A stretch of DNA of 64,000 nucleotides from Paraglaciecola mesophila KMM 241 (GCF_000315015.1 NZ_BAEP01000007.1:1-64000); one strand, 5' to 3'; positions 34,642 to 43,472 are shown, counted from the stretch's first letter. The notes: generated by a model not told the origin, from the sequence alone. Numbers and translations are program-made.

Positions 34642-36120
34642 CTAAAAAAATTCTTGGGTTGCCTGGTACAAAGCCGAGAATTTAGCCCGGCGTTGTGCAT
34701 AAGACTGTGCCTTTTCAGGGTTAGGTTGATACACTGAATCAAGCGTGGGTTGCGGGCAAATCTGTTCGATTGGCTTCTCTGGTTGCATAGCTAATTGTGC
34801 TAAGCGAGCGGCACCTAAACCAGGGCCTACATCGCCGCCTTGGCGATAGGTGACTGGGCGCTGCAATACATCAGCAATAAGTTGTCGCCAATAGGCGCTT
34901 TTGGCGCCACCACCAATTAAGGTAATTTCATCCACCTGTACCCCTGACGCATGCAATGCATCGACGCCATCGGCGAGGCCAAATGTCACACCCTCTAAAA
35001 CGCTGTGGGTCATAGCAACTTGTGAGCTTGAGTGGGTTAACCCGAAAAAGGCCCCAGTCGCATTGGGATTATTATGGGGCGTGCGCTCACCGCTTAAGTA
35101 AGGCAAAAACAACGGTCCGTTTTGGGGGCGGTCTTGTGTGTCAGTGGTTTTATTTTTAGTGGCTTGTTCAAGTTCGGTTAGCAGCACTAATACTTCTTTT
35201 TTAGCGACCTGCTCGGCGTACCACTGCAAACAACTGGCGGCACTTAACATAACAGACATCAAATGCCAGGTATGGGGTAAGGCGTGACAGAAACTGTGGA
35301 CCGCTGACTCAGGATTACTGCGAAAGCCTTCACTTACCGCAAAGTAAACACCAGAAGTACCAAGTGACAGCATCGCCTGACCCGGTTTAACAATGCCGAC
35401 ACCAATGGCGCCTGCTGCATTATCGCCAGCACCAGCAACCAAGGGTATGCATTTCATGTTCCAGCGTTTAGCCACGTCATCAGATAAGGTGCCGGTAATT
35501 GCATTGCCTTCAAACAAAGTTGGCATATGAGATTCGTTTAAACCACACACTTTGAGCATGTCAGCATGCCAGCATCGTTTATCTACATCTAACCACATGG
35601 TGCCCGCCGCATCTGACATATCCGAGGCAAAATCACCACTGAGCAGTAGGCGTAAATAATCTTTAGGCAGTAGCACTTTATCGATTTTTGCGAACAGTTC
35701 TGGCTCATGCTGTTTCACCCATAACAACTTGGGTGCAGTAAAGCCAGGCATAATAATATTGCCCGTAATCTCACGTGCATTGGGAACCCGCTGTTCAATT
35801 TCTTCGCACTGAGCTTCACAGCGCCCATCATTCCACAGTATCGCAGGGCGAAGCACCTGTTGGTGTTCATCAAGTAAGGTTGCGCCGTGCATTTGACCTG
35901 CAAAACCAATCGCTTGTATACCAGACAGGTCGTGCTGCGCGTGAAGCTTGTCCATGGCCGCGCAGAATCCGTCCCACCAGTCTTGTGGGTTTTGCTCCGA
36001 CCACAAGGGCTTGGGCCTTGAGACTTCAAATGCGCAGGACGCGCTATCTACTATTGCACCGCTGTCGTCGGTTAATACCAACTTGATACCAGAGGTTCCT
36101 AAATCAACACCTAAAAACAT
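34642..36120 (-). CDS. xylB: Xylulokinase
   Basis: ATP-dependent phosphorylation of D-xylulose to xylulose 5-phosphate, which enters the pentose phosphate pathway. 492 aa, FGGY kinase family: MFLGVDLGTSGIKLVLTDDSG (phosphate loop 1), AIGFAGQMHGATLLD with the substrate-contacting MHG motif, ILWNDGR, AGAGDNAAGAIGVG (catalytic Asp), LSGERTPHNNPNATGAFFGL and LIGGGAKSAYWRQLIADV. First gene of the minus-strand xylB-xylA unit, divergent from xylR; the shared 180-bp region holds the candidate XylR site. Confidence 0.97.
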   Translation of the reverse strand: MFLGVDLGTSGIKLVLTDDSGAIVDSASCAFEVSRPKPLWSEQNPQDWWDGFCAAMDKLHAQHDLSGIQAIGFAGQMHGATLLDEHQQVLRPAILWNDGRCEAQCEEIEQRVPNAREITGNIIMPGFTAPKLLWVKQHEPELFAKIDKVLLPKDYLRLLLSGDFASDMSDAAGTMWLDVDKRCWHADMLKVCGLNESHMPTLFEGNAITGTLSDDVAKRWNMKCIPLVAGAGDNAAGAIGVGIVKPGQAMLSLGTSGVYFAVSEGFRSNPESAVHSFCHALPHTWHLMSVMLSAASCLQWYAEQVAKKEVLVLLTELEQATKNKTTDTQDRPQNGPLFLPYLSGERTPHNNPNATGAFFGLTHSSSQVAMTHSVLEGVTFGLADGVDALHASGVQVDEITLIGGGAKSAYWRQLIADVLQRPVTYRQGGDVGPGLGAARLAQLAMQPEKPIEQICPQPTLDSVYQPNPEKAQSYAQRRAKFSALYQATQEFF

Positions 36121-36190
36121 GGGAGTACCTGCTTAATAATGAGTTTGTCAGATACTAGCAGAACGATTAAATTAAACTGCAATGCAGGTA

Positions 36191-36218
36191 ATAACGAAAT
36201 TTGATAACGAAATTTCGT
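36191..36218. promoter_or_regulatory. Candidate XylR operator in the xylB/xylR divergent region
   Basis: Two exact 12-bp direct repeats ATAACGAAATTT (36191-36202 and 36204-36215), start-to-start spacing 13 bp. The second copy continues into the perfect palindrome ACGAAATTTCGT (36207-36218). AraC-type regulators often bind direct repeats beside the -35 region, and the element lies about 70-85 bp upstream of the xylB start and about 85 bp before xylR. Confidence 0.6.
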
Positions 36219-36302
36219 AACCGCCTTAACGAGTAATGTAGTAGTGCCGTGATATGGGCTAATGCACTATAGACTCGGACATTAAGAGAGACTAGGTGAT
36301 AT

Positions 36303-37475
36303 ATGTTTCAAGCGAAGCACAGTATTAGTTTGCTATTTAACGCTAACAAAGTGTACGACCGCCAAGTAATTGAAGGGATTGGGCACTATCTACAATCCTC
36401 AAAAGTTGATTGGGATGTGTACTTAGAAGAAGATTTTTTAATCCGCTTAGAGCACATTGAAGATTGGGGCGGGGACGGCATTATTGCTGATTTTGACGAC
36501 CCCTCGATTCAAAAAATGCTCGTAAACAGTAAAATTCCGGTCGTTGGGGTTGGTGGCTCTTATTCTAAAGATGAGGACTACCCTGACGTGCCTTACGTGG
36601 CCACAGACAATTTCGCCGTAGTGCAAGCCGCGTACGAACATTTAAAAAAGAAAGGTTTAGAGCGTTTTGCATTTTATGGCTTGCCCAGTGATAAAGGTCA
36701 CCGCTGGGCGGTAGAGCGTGAGCAGGCGATCATTAAATTGTGCCAAGCAGACGGATATGAGTGTTCAATTTACCGAGGGCACCCAACACGACCAGAAACT
36801 TGGCAATACACTATGAATCGATTATCTGACTGGATCCAAGGCTTGCCAAATCCGGTGGGTATTATCAGCGTAACCGATGCGCGCGCGAGGCATTTACTCC
36901 AGGCCTGTGAACAGATAGGGAAATTGGTGCCGGACAATATATCTATTGTAGGTATTGATGATGACGATATCGCACGTTATTTGAGCCGCATTAGCCTGAG
37001 TTCAGTCACCCAAGGGTGCTTTGAAATGGGATTTCAAGCCGCAAAATTACTGCATAGACGATTAGAAAACAGCAACCTGAAGAACAAACGGGTATTGGTA
37101 CCACCGGCAGGCGTTTCTGAGCGTCAATCCACCGACTTTAAGGCGCTAAAAGACCCCTATGTTATTCAAGCCATGCACTTTATAAGACAAAATGCCTCTA
37201 GAGGCATAAAAGTTGAACAAGTACTGGATTATGTTGGTGTGTCGCGTTCGAATCTTGAACAGCGCTTCAAGGATGAAAGAGGCCATAGTATCCACACAGA
37301 AATTCACAATGAAAAACTCGAAAAAGCCTGTGATATGTTGGTGGAAGGTAGTGCGTCTACAACGGAAATAGCCACATTATGCGGTTACCCTTCATTGCAA
37401 TATATGTATGCGGTGTTTAAAAAGCATTATGGCAAAACACCTAGGGAATACAGAGAGGAGCACTCAAAGGAATAA
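36303..37475 (+). CDS. xylR: XylR, xylose-responsive AraC-type activator
   Basis: 390 aa (E. coli XylR 392). The N-terminal two-thirds (about 5-275) is a LacI/PBP-like ligand domain (SLLFNANKVYDRQVIEGIGHYL, IPVVGVGGSY, GIISVTDARARHLLQACEQIG, DNISIVGIDDDD). The C-terminal third (about 285-385) is an AraC-type double HTH (IRQNASRGIKVEQVLDYVGV, SRSNLEQRFKDERGHSIHTE, EIATLCGYPSLQYMYAVFKKHYGKTPREYR). This architecture is specific to XylR. It activates xylBA with xylose bound. A terminator follows at 37486. Confidence 0.96.
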   Translation: MFQAKHSISLLFNANKVYDRQVIEGIGHYLQSSKVDWDVYLEEDFLIRLEHIEDWGGDGIIADFDDPSIQKMLVNSKIPVVGVGGSYSKDEDYPDVPYVATDNFAVVQAAYEHLKKKGLERFAFYGLPSDKGHRWAVEREQAIIKLCQADGYECSIYRGHPTRPETWQYTMNRLSDWIQGLPNPVGIISVTDARARHLLQACEQIGKLVPDNISIVGIDDDDIARYLSRISLSSVTQGCFEMGFQAAKLLHRRLENSNLKNKRVLVPPAGVSERQSTDFKALKDPYVIQAMHFIRQNASRGIKVEQVLDYVGVSRSNLEQRFKDERGHSIHTEIHNEKLEKACDMLVEGSASTTEIATLCGYPSLQYMYAVFKKHYGKTPREYREEHSKE

Positions 37476-37485
37476 TCACCTGTTG

Positions 37486-37520
37486 GCCTGCTTTTGGTGG
37501 CATAAGCAGGCTATTTTTCG
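37486..37520 (+). terminator. Terminator after xylR
   Basis: GCCTGCTT (37486-37493) / AAGCAGGC (37504-37511), 10-nt loop, followed by TATTTTTCG. It lies between convergent xylR and the sensor-kinase gene. Confidence 0.8.
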
Positions 37521-37526
37521 CACCTT

Positions 37527-40238
37527 CTATTCGGTTTCTGTTTGTGCTTTTATCTTTATTTTGGCTGGTAAATACTTACGGAGCATGTCTTCAAGGGCAA
37601 CTAACTTCAACGGCTTCGTCAGATACTCATTCATGCCCACTTCTTTAGCTTGTACAAAATCTTCTTTCATTGCGTTCGCGGATAATCCACATATGATCAG
37701 GTCGAGAAGACCTTGTTGACGTATCTCAATGGTGGCCTGGTAGCCGTCCATGACCGGCATTTGTATGTCCATTAACACCACGTCATAATGCGCGGAATTA
37801 ATCACTTTAGTGACCGCTTGCTGGCCATTTTCAGCAATATCAAACGTAATCCCCAGCACGCGTAGCATTTCTCCGGTGACAACCTGATTGATGCTATTGT
37901 CTTCTACCAGCAAAATATGACCGTCGTACTCCACTTGTTCATTGAACTGCGGACTAGGGATATCAGATACAAATTGCTCTTCATTCAGCAGTGAGTGAAT
38001 AAACGAGACCAAATGGCCAGGTGTAAAAGGGTGGGTCAAACAAGGGAAGCTCCAAATATTTATCAGCTTCTGTGGCAAATTACTCGGTTGAGTATCAGTA
38101 ATAAAGCCAACATTTCTACTAACGTCTTTCAGTTTCTGTATCGACGGCCCTATGGCTTTGTGCTCACCTAAGTCAGCCACGTCTATGATAACGATGTCAT
38201 TCTCTGTTATTTCAGGCAGCATTTTCTCAAGCTGCATATGTGGGAAGTGATGATAATCCATGTCGACATTATTGAAATATTGCTGTTCAATTAAGCCTTT
38301 GGGTGTCTTACTGAAATAATACATCTTGCGCTGAGGCTGAGGCGCAATATGAAAAATATGCTGCTCATTAGACTGGACTATCACAGTGAATGTCACCTCA
38401 AATATACTGCCCACATTGAGCTCTGATTGTGCGGTGACGTTGCCCCCCATAAGATGCACCAGCTGCTTCACTATCGTTAAGCCCAAACCTGTACCACCGA
38501 AATCACGGCTGGTGGAGCCATCGGCCTGGGTGAATGACTCAAAGACTTTTTCTAGCTGTTCTTTAGACATGCCAATGCCTGTATCCTTTACGCGGGCCTT
38601 GAGTAATAGCTTGTCACTGTTGGGTAAAATATCATGGGTTATAGATATGGTAATTGAGCCGTTACGAGTGAACTTGACGGCATTACTGGTTAAGTTCAGT
38701 AATACTTGGCTGATGCGCAACGGGTCGCCAATTAAAGTTGGAGGAATATTGGGATCGCATATAAATCGCACATTGAGGTTTTTCTCTTGTGCCCGAGCAG
38801 AAATATTCGTCAACAAGTTAGCAAACACAGAATTAAGCGAAAACTCCACTTGTTCAATATCGAGTTTGCCCGCTTCCACTTTCGAGAAGTCTAAAATATC
38901 GTTAATCAGGCTCATTAAAATCTGGCTTGAGTACACTACTTTATTTAAATGCTGGCGCTGGGTGGGAGTTAACTCACTTTTCATCACCACATCTAACAAA
39001 CCAATTATGCCGTTCATAGGGGTACGAATTTCGTGACTCATATTCGCCAAGAACATGCTTTTAGATACAGTGGCTTGTTCAGCTTTGTGTTTCGACTCAA
39101 CTAATTCCGCATTTAGCATTTCTTGCTCGCTGTTAAGGCGCTGAGCCTGAGCAAGTAAGGCGGATGTCTGCTTATTTTTCTCGTGAAATACATCAGCTGC
39201 GTTGGCTAATTGGCCGATTTCGTTATGCCTAGTGATCCCGGGAATGGCATCAACGTCTTCACCTTTGGCAAGCTTTTTAAATACCTCCGTAATGGTGTTG
39301 ATGGGGATCATGATCCGAGACGCTAAAAAGTAAGCCGTAATACAGGCAAGGAAAATTCCGATAATAGAAAATAAATCACTGCTTATTTGATTCTTTTCAA
39401 TGTTACTTTTTACTTGTTCATTGGTGTCGCCCAATTTTGAGGTTACAAGGCGATTGAGCTCTCTGGCCATAAATAAAAATTCGTTAGCTGAGCCTGCCAT
39501 GACTACATTAACCAAAAACAAATACCCGCTTGTGACATTGGTTAGCTGTAAAAACTCGCCGTCTACTTTATCTAGCTTTGTGATTAAGGCAGATGTCGTT
39601 GCGTCCGGTAACGCACTTAATAATAAACTCTCCTTCGCTTGACTCAACTCACCTCTGAAGCTTTCTACTAATTGGTAATCTGGGTTAAGCAGATATTGAT
39701 AGGTGACGTTTTCCGCCCGAGTGATGTGATATTTTGCGCTGGATATACTGATGGAGGATGAACTATCTCCTTGAGATAAAGACGTTAAAATATCACCGAT
39801 ATCGACCGTTAAGTCTTTCTCAAATAACTTGTCACGCTTACTGCGCCCAGCGATAACGTTTGAGAAATTATCTTTGTATTCCGCTATATGATTGCGCATC
39901 CTAGAAATAAAGCCGTGGTAGATGTCGGCTTGTTCTTCTTTGCTGGTAAGCGATTCGAGTGTTGCCAGGTTATCGATTGAGCTTTGAATTAATGAATTGA
40001 AACGGGTAATCGCAGATTTACTGGCTGAATCTTTATAAATCAACACATTACGTTGTAAATCTAATACATCACGCTCTAGTTCTCGTACTAAGCTTACTTT
40101 TATGACCGCCTGATGAGTCAAATCTAAACTGTTGACGAACGAGCTGTGATTGCTACGGGTAACAAACACTTGTGATACCAGTAGCAGAATTAATATTACC
40201 GAAACAAGCAGTATCTGGGCTTTAAGGGTTCTAAACAC
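37527..40238 (-). CDS. Hybrid sensor histidine kinase (HBM-like sensor, HAMP, HisKA, HATPase, REC)
   Basis: 903-aa inner-membrane sensor. TM1 at about 7-25; a long, mostly helical periplasmic domain (about 26-287); TM2 at about 288-306; HAMP about 307-360; coiled coil to about 390; HisKA with His402 in MFLANMSHEIRTPMNG; HATPase with NLTSNAVKFTRNG, VKDTGIGM and DFGGTGLGLTIVKQLV; a degenerate receiver-like segment (about 640-765); then a full receiver (774-895) with phospho-acceptor Asp824 in VVLMDIQMPVMDGYQ and LTKPLK. No HPt domain is present, so the phosphate must go to a separate protein. It is encoded 20 nt after an orphan solute-binding protein on the same strand. A helical sensor together with a binding protein recalls TorS-TorT; that parallel is inference. 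Confidence 0.92.
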   Translation of the reverse strand: MFRTLKAQILLVSVILILLLVSQVFVTRSNHSSFVNSLDLTHQAVIKVSLVRELERDVLDLQRNVLIYKDSASKSAITRFNSLIQSSIDNLATLESLTSKEEQADIYHGFISRMRNHIAEYKDNFSNVIAGRSKRDKLFEKDLTVDIGDILTSLSQGDSSSSISISSAKYHITRAENVTYQYLLNPDYQLVESFRGELSQAKESLLLSALPDATTSALITKLDKVDGEFLQLTNVTSGYLFLVNVVMAGSANEFLFMARELNRLVTSKLGDTNEQVKSNIEKNQISSDLFSIIGIFLACITAYFLASRIMIPINTITEVFKKLAKGEDVDAIPGITRHNEIGQLANAADVFHEKNKQTSALLAQAQRLNSEQEMLNAELVESKHKAEQATVSKSMFLANMSHEIRTPMNGIIGLLDVVMKSELTPTQRQHLNKVVYSSQILMSLINDILDFSKVEAGKLDIEQVEFSLNSVFANLLTNISARAQEKNLNVRFICDPNIPPTLIGDPLRISQVLLNLTSNAVKFTRNGSITISITHDILPNSDKLLLKARVKDTGIGMSKEQLEKVFESFTQADGSTSRDFGGTGLGLTIVKQLVHLMGGNVTAQSELNVGSIFEVTFTVIVQSNEQHIFHIAPQPQRKMYYFSKTPKGLIEQQYFNNVDMDYHHFPHMQLEKMLPEITENDIVIIDVADLGEHKAIGPSIQKLKDVSRNVGFITDTQPSNLPQKLINIWSFPCLTHPFTPGHLVSFIHSLLNEEQFVSDIPSPQFNEQVEYDGHILLVEDNSINQVVTGEMLRVLGITFDIAENGQQAVTKVINSAHYDVVLMDIQMPVMDGYQATIEIRQQGLLDLIICGLSANAMKEDFVQAKEVGMNEYLTKPLKLVALEDMLRKYLPAKIKIKAQTETE

Positions 40239-40258
40239 GTGTTATTTTCTCAGCCATT

Positions 40259-41566
40259 TCATGAGCTTATAAATTCATACCATTTTTGTAACGTATAGTC
40301 GTAGGTCGGCATAGCCGTATTCCAAACTGCCACATTACTGAAACGGTCTGTGTAACTACCACCTGATCGTACTTGTCCTCGATTGACCGATATATTTCCA
40401 TCGGGTCCTTTGAGTGGCTGGCTCGCTGGCTTACCATTATACCAATAGTCCCATTCGCTTTGCTCGAGGTAATCAGCCGAGCGTTGAGCATTGGAGATAT
40501 AATACCCTTGGCGGGCAATGAATGCACCGGGCCAGCCAGAAAGCCACCAATTCATATATTCGTATGCTACATCTTTTGCGCGCCCTTGGGCACGAGAAGA
40601 TAAGCACATCACCCCATGCCAGCCACGATACCCCTCTTTAGGTGCGGCGAATGTGACAGGAACGTTCTTACCGTTTAGCGCAGAAACCGCAGGAGAGAAC
40701 ATGCTTTCTATATGGACCCGTCCCGCTTCCATGAAATCAATAGACTCTGGCACTGAGTTCCAAAAGCCGCCAAAAAATTTCTGATGTTTCAAATCAATCA
40801 AAATATCAAACAAGCGATCTAATTCATCGACAGATATATTGCCTATATCCGTAAACTTCATTGCGCCACTTGCATCGGCCGCTAACACTAAGTCAAACAA
40901 GCCTATGGTGGGATCGTTGATGATTCCCACTTTTCCACTGTGTTTTTTATCAAGCAGCCAGCCCCAACTTTCTGTTTTGTAGGCTATGCCTTGTTCGATT
41001 TCGTTGGTGTTATAGCCAAATGAGTCCACATTATGTACATAGGGCAAGAAACTCACTTGGCCAGTTTGCTCACTGCCCAGCGAACCATCTCCTTGTACGT
41101 TTACAATTTTAAAAGGTGCGTCACCAGCGCCATATTTTGCTTTTGGTGCGACTCTACCCGTTTTACATAGCGAATTGATTTCATCCCAATGGGTAATGCG
41201 CTTGGTTTCAATTGCTTGGATCGAATGATTTCGCCACAGCGGTCGAATACTATTGGACCATTGTTCATAAATATCAAAACTCTCAGGGGAGAGTAATCCG
41301 CGTTGCAGAACACTTGGGCTGCCTTTGGGTTCAAATCGGATATCTATACCCAAGTCACTCATCGCACGTTTTCTGAGTGGTTCTTGCAGTGTCACGTGCG
41401 TGCCTAATACGCGCAAAGTGTGTTTCTGGCGGGCAAATACGTAAGGGGCTTTGATGATAGAAGTACCGAGCAGCACACCTTTGCCAATCGTTTCTAACGT
41501 GGTTCGTTTGGATTTATCGACAGATGAAGCGTTCACGAGTGATTCCGTTTTACACTGTTTATGCAT
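40259..41566 (-). CDS. Extracellular solute-binding protein without transporter partners
   Basis: 435 aa. It looks like a type 2 ABC-type substrate-binding protein of the spermidine/putrescine or iron-binding (family 1) group: LRVLGTHVTLQEPLRKRAMSDLGIDIRFEP, SFDIYEQWSNSIRPLW, VSFLPYVHNVDSFGYNTNEI, KVGIINDPTIGLFDLVLAADASG, KDVAYEYMNWWLSGW. The N-terminus has SKRTTLETIGKGVLLGTSII ending in FARQ, a KR variant of a Tat-type signal or a long Sec signal. I chose the ATG at 41566 because GGAGG lies 5 nt before it; an in-frame TTG at 41578 is inside that ribosome binding site. No permease or ATPase gene is nearby; the hybrid kinase gene follows, so it is probably a periplasmic sensor subunit. The start lies next to an RBS-covering hairpin. 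Confidence 0.82.
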   Translation of the reverse strand: MHKQCKTESLVNASSVDKSKRTTLETIGKGVLLGTSIIKAPYVFARQKHTLRVLGTHVTLQEPLRKRAMSDLGIDIRFEPKGSPSVLQRGLLSPESFDIYEQWSNSIRPLWRNHSIQAIETKRITHWDEINSLCKTGRVAPKAKYGAGDAPFKIVNVQGDGSLGSEQTGQVSFLPYVHNVDSFGYNTNEIEQGIAYKTESWGWLLDKKHSGKVGIINDPTIGLFDLVLAADASGAMKFTDIGNISVDELDRLFDILIDLKHQKFFGGFWNSVPESIDFMEAGRVHIESMFSPAVSALNGKNVPVTFAAPKEGYRGWHGVMCLSSRAQGRAKDVAYEYMNWWLSGWPGAFIARQGYYISNAQRSADYLEQSEWDYWYNGKPASQPLKGPDGNISVNRGQVRSGGSYTDRFSNVAVWNTAMPTYDYTLQKWYEFISS

Positions 41567-41567
41567 G

Positions 41568-41589
41568 TTAGCCTCCAATTGGAGACTAA
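41568..41589 (-). promoter_or_regulatory. Hairpin that covers the ribosome binding site of the solute-binding-protein gene
   Basis: On the transcript (minus strand) UUAGUCUCC pairs with GGAGGCUAA across an AAUU loop, giving nine continuous pairs if U-G is allowed. The GGAGG Shine-Dalgarno is entirely inside the 3' arm, and AUG follows one base later. On DNA it is a 22-bp palindrome with one mismatched pair (centre AATT), so it could also be a protein operator. Possible RNA thermometer, ligand-controlled or protein-controlled translation switch. Confidence 0.6.
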
Positions 41590-41652
41590 ACAGTATGTGA
41601 GAACGGACGGTGACGCAATATTATTTGACGATAACTTTGGTCTAATTTTTTC

Positions 41653-42105
41653 CTATTCTACGTAAAATTTATGTTGAAAGTTAAGGACTTGCTGCTCTAA
41701 GCCATCATTTATCTCAACTGAAATACGAAACGTTTCTTGATCGCTAAAAGGCAACACAGCAAGGTAGTAAATAGCTTCGCCTTCACTCACTTCTTTAAAC
41801 GTGAGTTTCTTACTCACACCGAGTAAATTACGTGCAGTTCCTGTCAGCACCGCGGACTGTGCTGTTTGGTCGGCTTTATCAAGCACTGAAATGTTAATGA
41901 CGCCATTGTATTTACTGCGAATTATGGAGTAATGCTTAGCGATCTCGGGCGTAATGAAGGTGCTGTTAAAGGCAATATAATGTACGTCCCAATTGCCCAG
42001 TGTCTCTTTTTGCTCAGCAAGTGCCGCTCCTGAGAAAAACAAGTTTGCCAGCAGCATCATACTGCCAGCTAATAACGCACGTTTAGAAATAGCCAAAAAC
42101 ATCAC
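41653..42105 (-). CDS. DUF4426-type exported protein
   Basis: 150 aa with a signal peptide (about 1-30, ending GAALAEQ). The mature part has conserved-looking GNWDVHYIAFNSTFITPEIAKHY and a beta-rich region ending LNFQHKFYVE. It matches the small DUF4426 family found after yggT in Alteromonadales and Vibrionales; function unknown, probably periplasmic. Its start overlaps the yggT end by 23 nt, so expression is coupled. Last gene of yggS-proC-yggT-DUF4426. Confidence 0.75.
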   Translation of the reverse strand: MMFLAISKRALLAGSMMLLANLFFSGAALAEQKETLGNWDVHYIAFNSTFITPEIAKHYSIIRSKYNGVINISVLDKADQTAQSAVLTGTARNLLGVSKKLTFKEVSEGEAIYYLAVLPFSDQETFRISVEINDGLEQQVLNFQHKFYVE

Positions 42106-42625
42106 CTAGTAGCTTTTGCAAAAAGATAATCACCAAAATCACCACCATTACAGACAAGTCTAAACCACCTAAACTAGGCAGGCGGCGTCTAATTGGCGCG
42201 AGTAGTGGTTCTGTCAATTGACCCAACACCATATCCATGGGGTTATAGCCTTGGCTTACCCAGCTCATGATGGCGCGAATAATCAATACCCACATCATTA
42301 ACGACAGCGCTTCTTTGACCACTAGATAGAAAGAGCCGATCACCAAGCCCAAAGGATTGATATTGGTGTTTCCTATTATCAGGTTAAGTGCCACTATTTT
42401 CAGCCCTGCCACCAGTAATGCCAATACCAAGGTAGCGGTATCGATTCTACCGATAGACGGTAACACTCTGCGCAGCGGCCCCACAATTGGGTGGGTGGCT
42501 TTGACCACAAATTGACTAAAAGGATTGTAAAAATCGGCCCTCGCTAATTGCAACCAAAAGCGCAGCAGCACTACCATTAAATACAATTCAAACAGGGTAT
42601 TGACTAAAAACTGCATCGCGCTCAT
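42083..42625 (-). CDS. yggT: YggT-family integral membrane protein
   Basis: 180 aa with two YggT repeats, each a pair of hydrophobic helices ending in a PxxxxR-type motif: VVLLRFWLQLARADFYNPFSQFVVKATHPIVGPLRRVLP and VLIIRAIMSWVSQGYNPMDMVLGQLTEPLLAPIRRRLPS. Family members are inner-membrane proteins linked to osmotic shock tolerance, cell division or protein insertion; the exact role is unsettled. It lies in the conserved yggS-proC-yggT order. Confidence 0.93.
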   Translation of the reverse strand: MSAMQFLVNTLFELYLMVVLLRFWLQLARADFYNPFSQFVVKATHPIVGPLRRVLPSIGRIDTATLVLALLVAGLKIVALNLIIGNTNINPLGLVIGSFYLVVKEALSLMMWVLIIRAIMSWVSQGYNPMDMVLGQLTEPLLAPIRRRLPSLGGLDLSVMVVILVIIFLQKLLGDVFGYF

Positions 42626-42650
42626 AGATATGTATCTTCCTAAAAACTAA

Positions 42651-43472
42651 TTAAAATAATTTAGCCATTTCTTCGGCTCGAGTGACTGCCGCTTGCATTG
42701 CGCCAGACACTAATGTGTCTATACCGTTGTTTTGAAAATGCTCAACGGCTTTGGCGGTAGTGCCACCTTTTGATGTAACTTGGGCGCGCAATTCACTGAT
42801 TTCAAGCTGCGGGTTGTGACAAACCATTTCTGCAGCCCCCAGCATAGCTTGTTGAACAAGTAATCGCGCGGTTTGATGATCAAAACCCTGGCTTTCAGCT
42901 TCTTTTTGCATCGCCTCTAAGAAGGCATAAAAATAAGCTGGGCTGCTGCCTGCAGCTGCAATGACACCATTGATCATTGATTCTTTTTCAACCCATGCAA
43001 CTTCACCCACTTGAGCCATCAGGTCGCCAGCGTACTCTTTGTCTGCTTGGCTAACATGGGCTGGTGCAAATAAACCGGTCATACCTTTGCCTAAGGAGCT
43101 TGGGGTATTTGGCATAGTGCGAACAATATTTGTCTGCTCGCCAAGCATTTCACTTAAGCGCGAGGTTTCAATGCCCGCAGCGATAGAGATAAACAATTTG
43201 CCGTTTAACGAGACGTTGTCTTTTAAGGTTGAACACATCTGTTCCATCAGTTGCGGCTTAACGGCAAGTACAATCACATCTGCATCTTGAACCGCTTGCT
43301 CGTTCTGCTGCGTTATTTGAATAGAAAAATCACTTTTTAGGGCGCTTAATTTAGGCATAGATGGATTACTGGCGGTGATCTTATCAGCTGGGTAGCCACT
43401 GTTACACATGCCACTGATGATGCTTCTGCTCATGTTTCCTGCGCCGATAAAGGCGATATGTCTATGTTGCAT
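42651..43472 (-). CDS. proC: Pyrroline-5-carboxylate reductase
   Basis: Last step of proline synthesis: NAD(P)H-dependent reduction of pyrroline-5-carboxylate. 273 aa from the ATG at 43472, which has AGGA six bases before it and gives MQHRHIAFIGAGNM; a longer frame start at 43514 adds a basic, non-conserved tail. Rossmann motif FIGAGNMSRSIISG, VKPQ, SIAAGI and MPNTPSSLGKGMTGL are intact, as is the C-terminal signature LRAQVTSKGGTTAKAVEHF. It is in an operon with yggS. Confidence 0.96.
   Translation of the reverse strand: MQHRHIAFIGAGNMSRSIISGMCNSGYPADKITASNPSMPKLSALKSDFSIQITQQNEQAVQDADVIVLAVKPQLMEQMCSTLKDNVSLNGKLFISIAAGIETSRLSEMLGEQTNIVRTMPNTPSSLGKGMTGLFAPAHVSQADKEYAGDLMAQVGEVAWVEKESMINGVIAAAGSSPAYFYAFLEAMQKEAESQGFDHQTARLLVQQAMLGAAEMVCHNPQLEISELRAQVTSKGGTTAKAVEHFQNNGIDTLVSGAMQAAVTRAEEMAKLF

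Noticed and set aside
38386-39036. 216-codon open frame on the plus strand inside the hybrid kinase gene
   Set aside because: It lies fully antisense to the HisKA/HATPase coding region, has no recognisable protein motifs and no ribosome binding site; it is a by-product of codon use.
40259-41566. Calling the solute-binding protein part of an ABC importer
   Set aside because: No permease or ATP-binding gene lies on either side; the only coupled gene is a sensor kinase.
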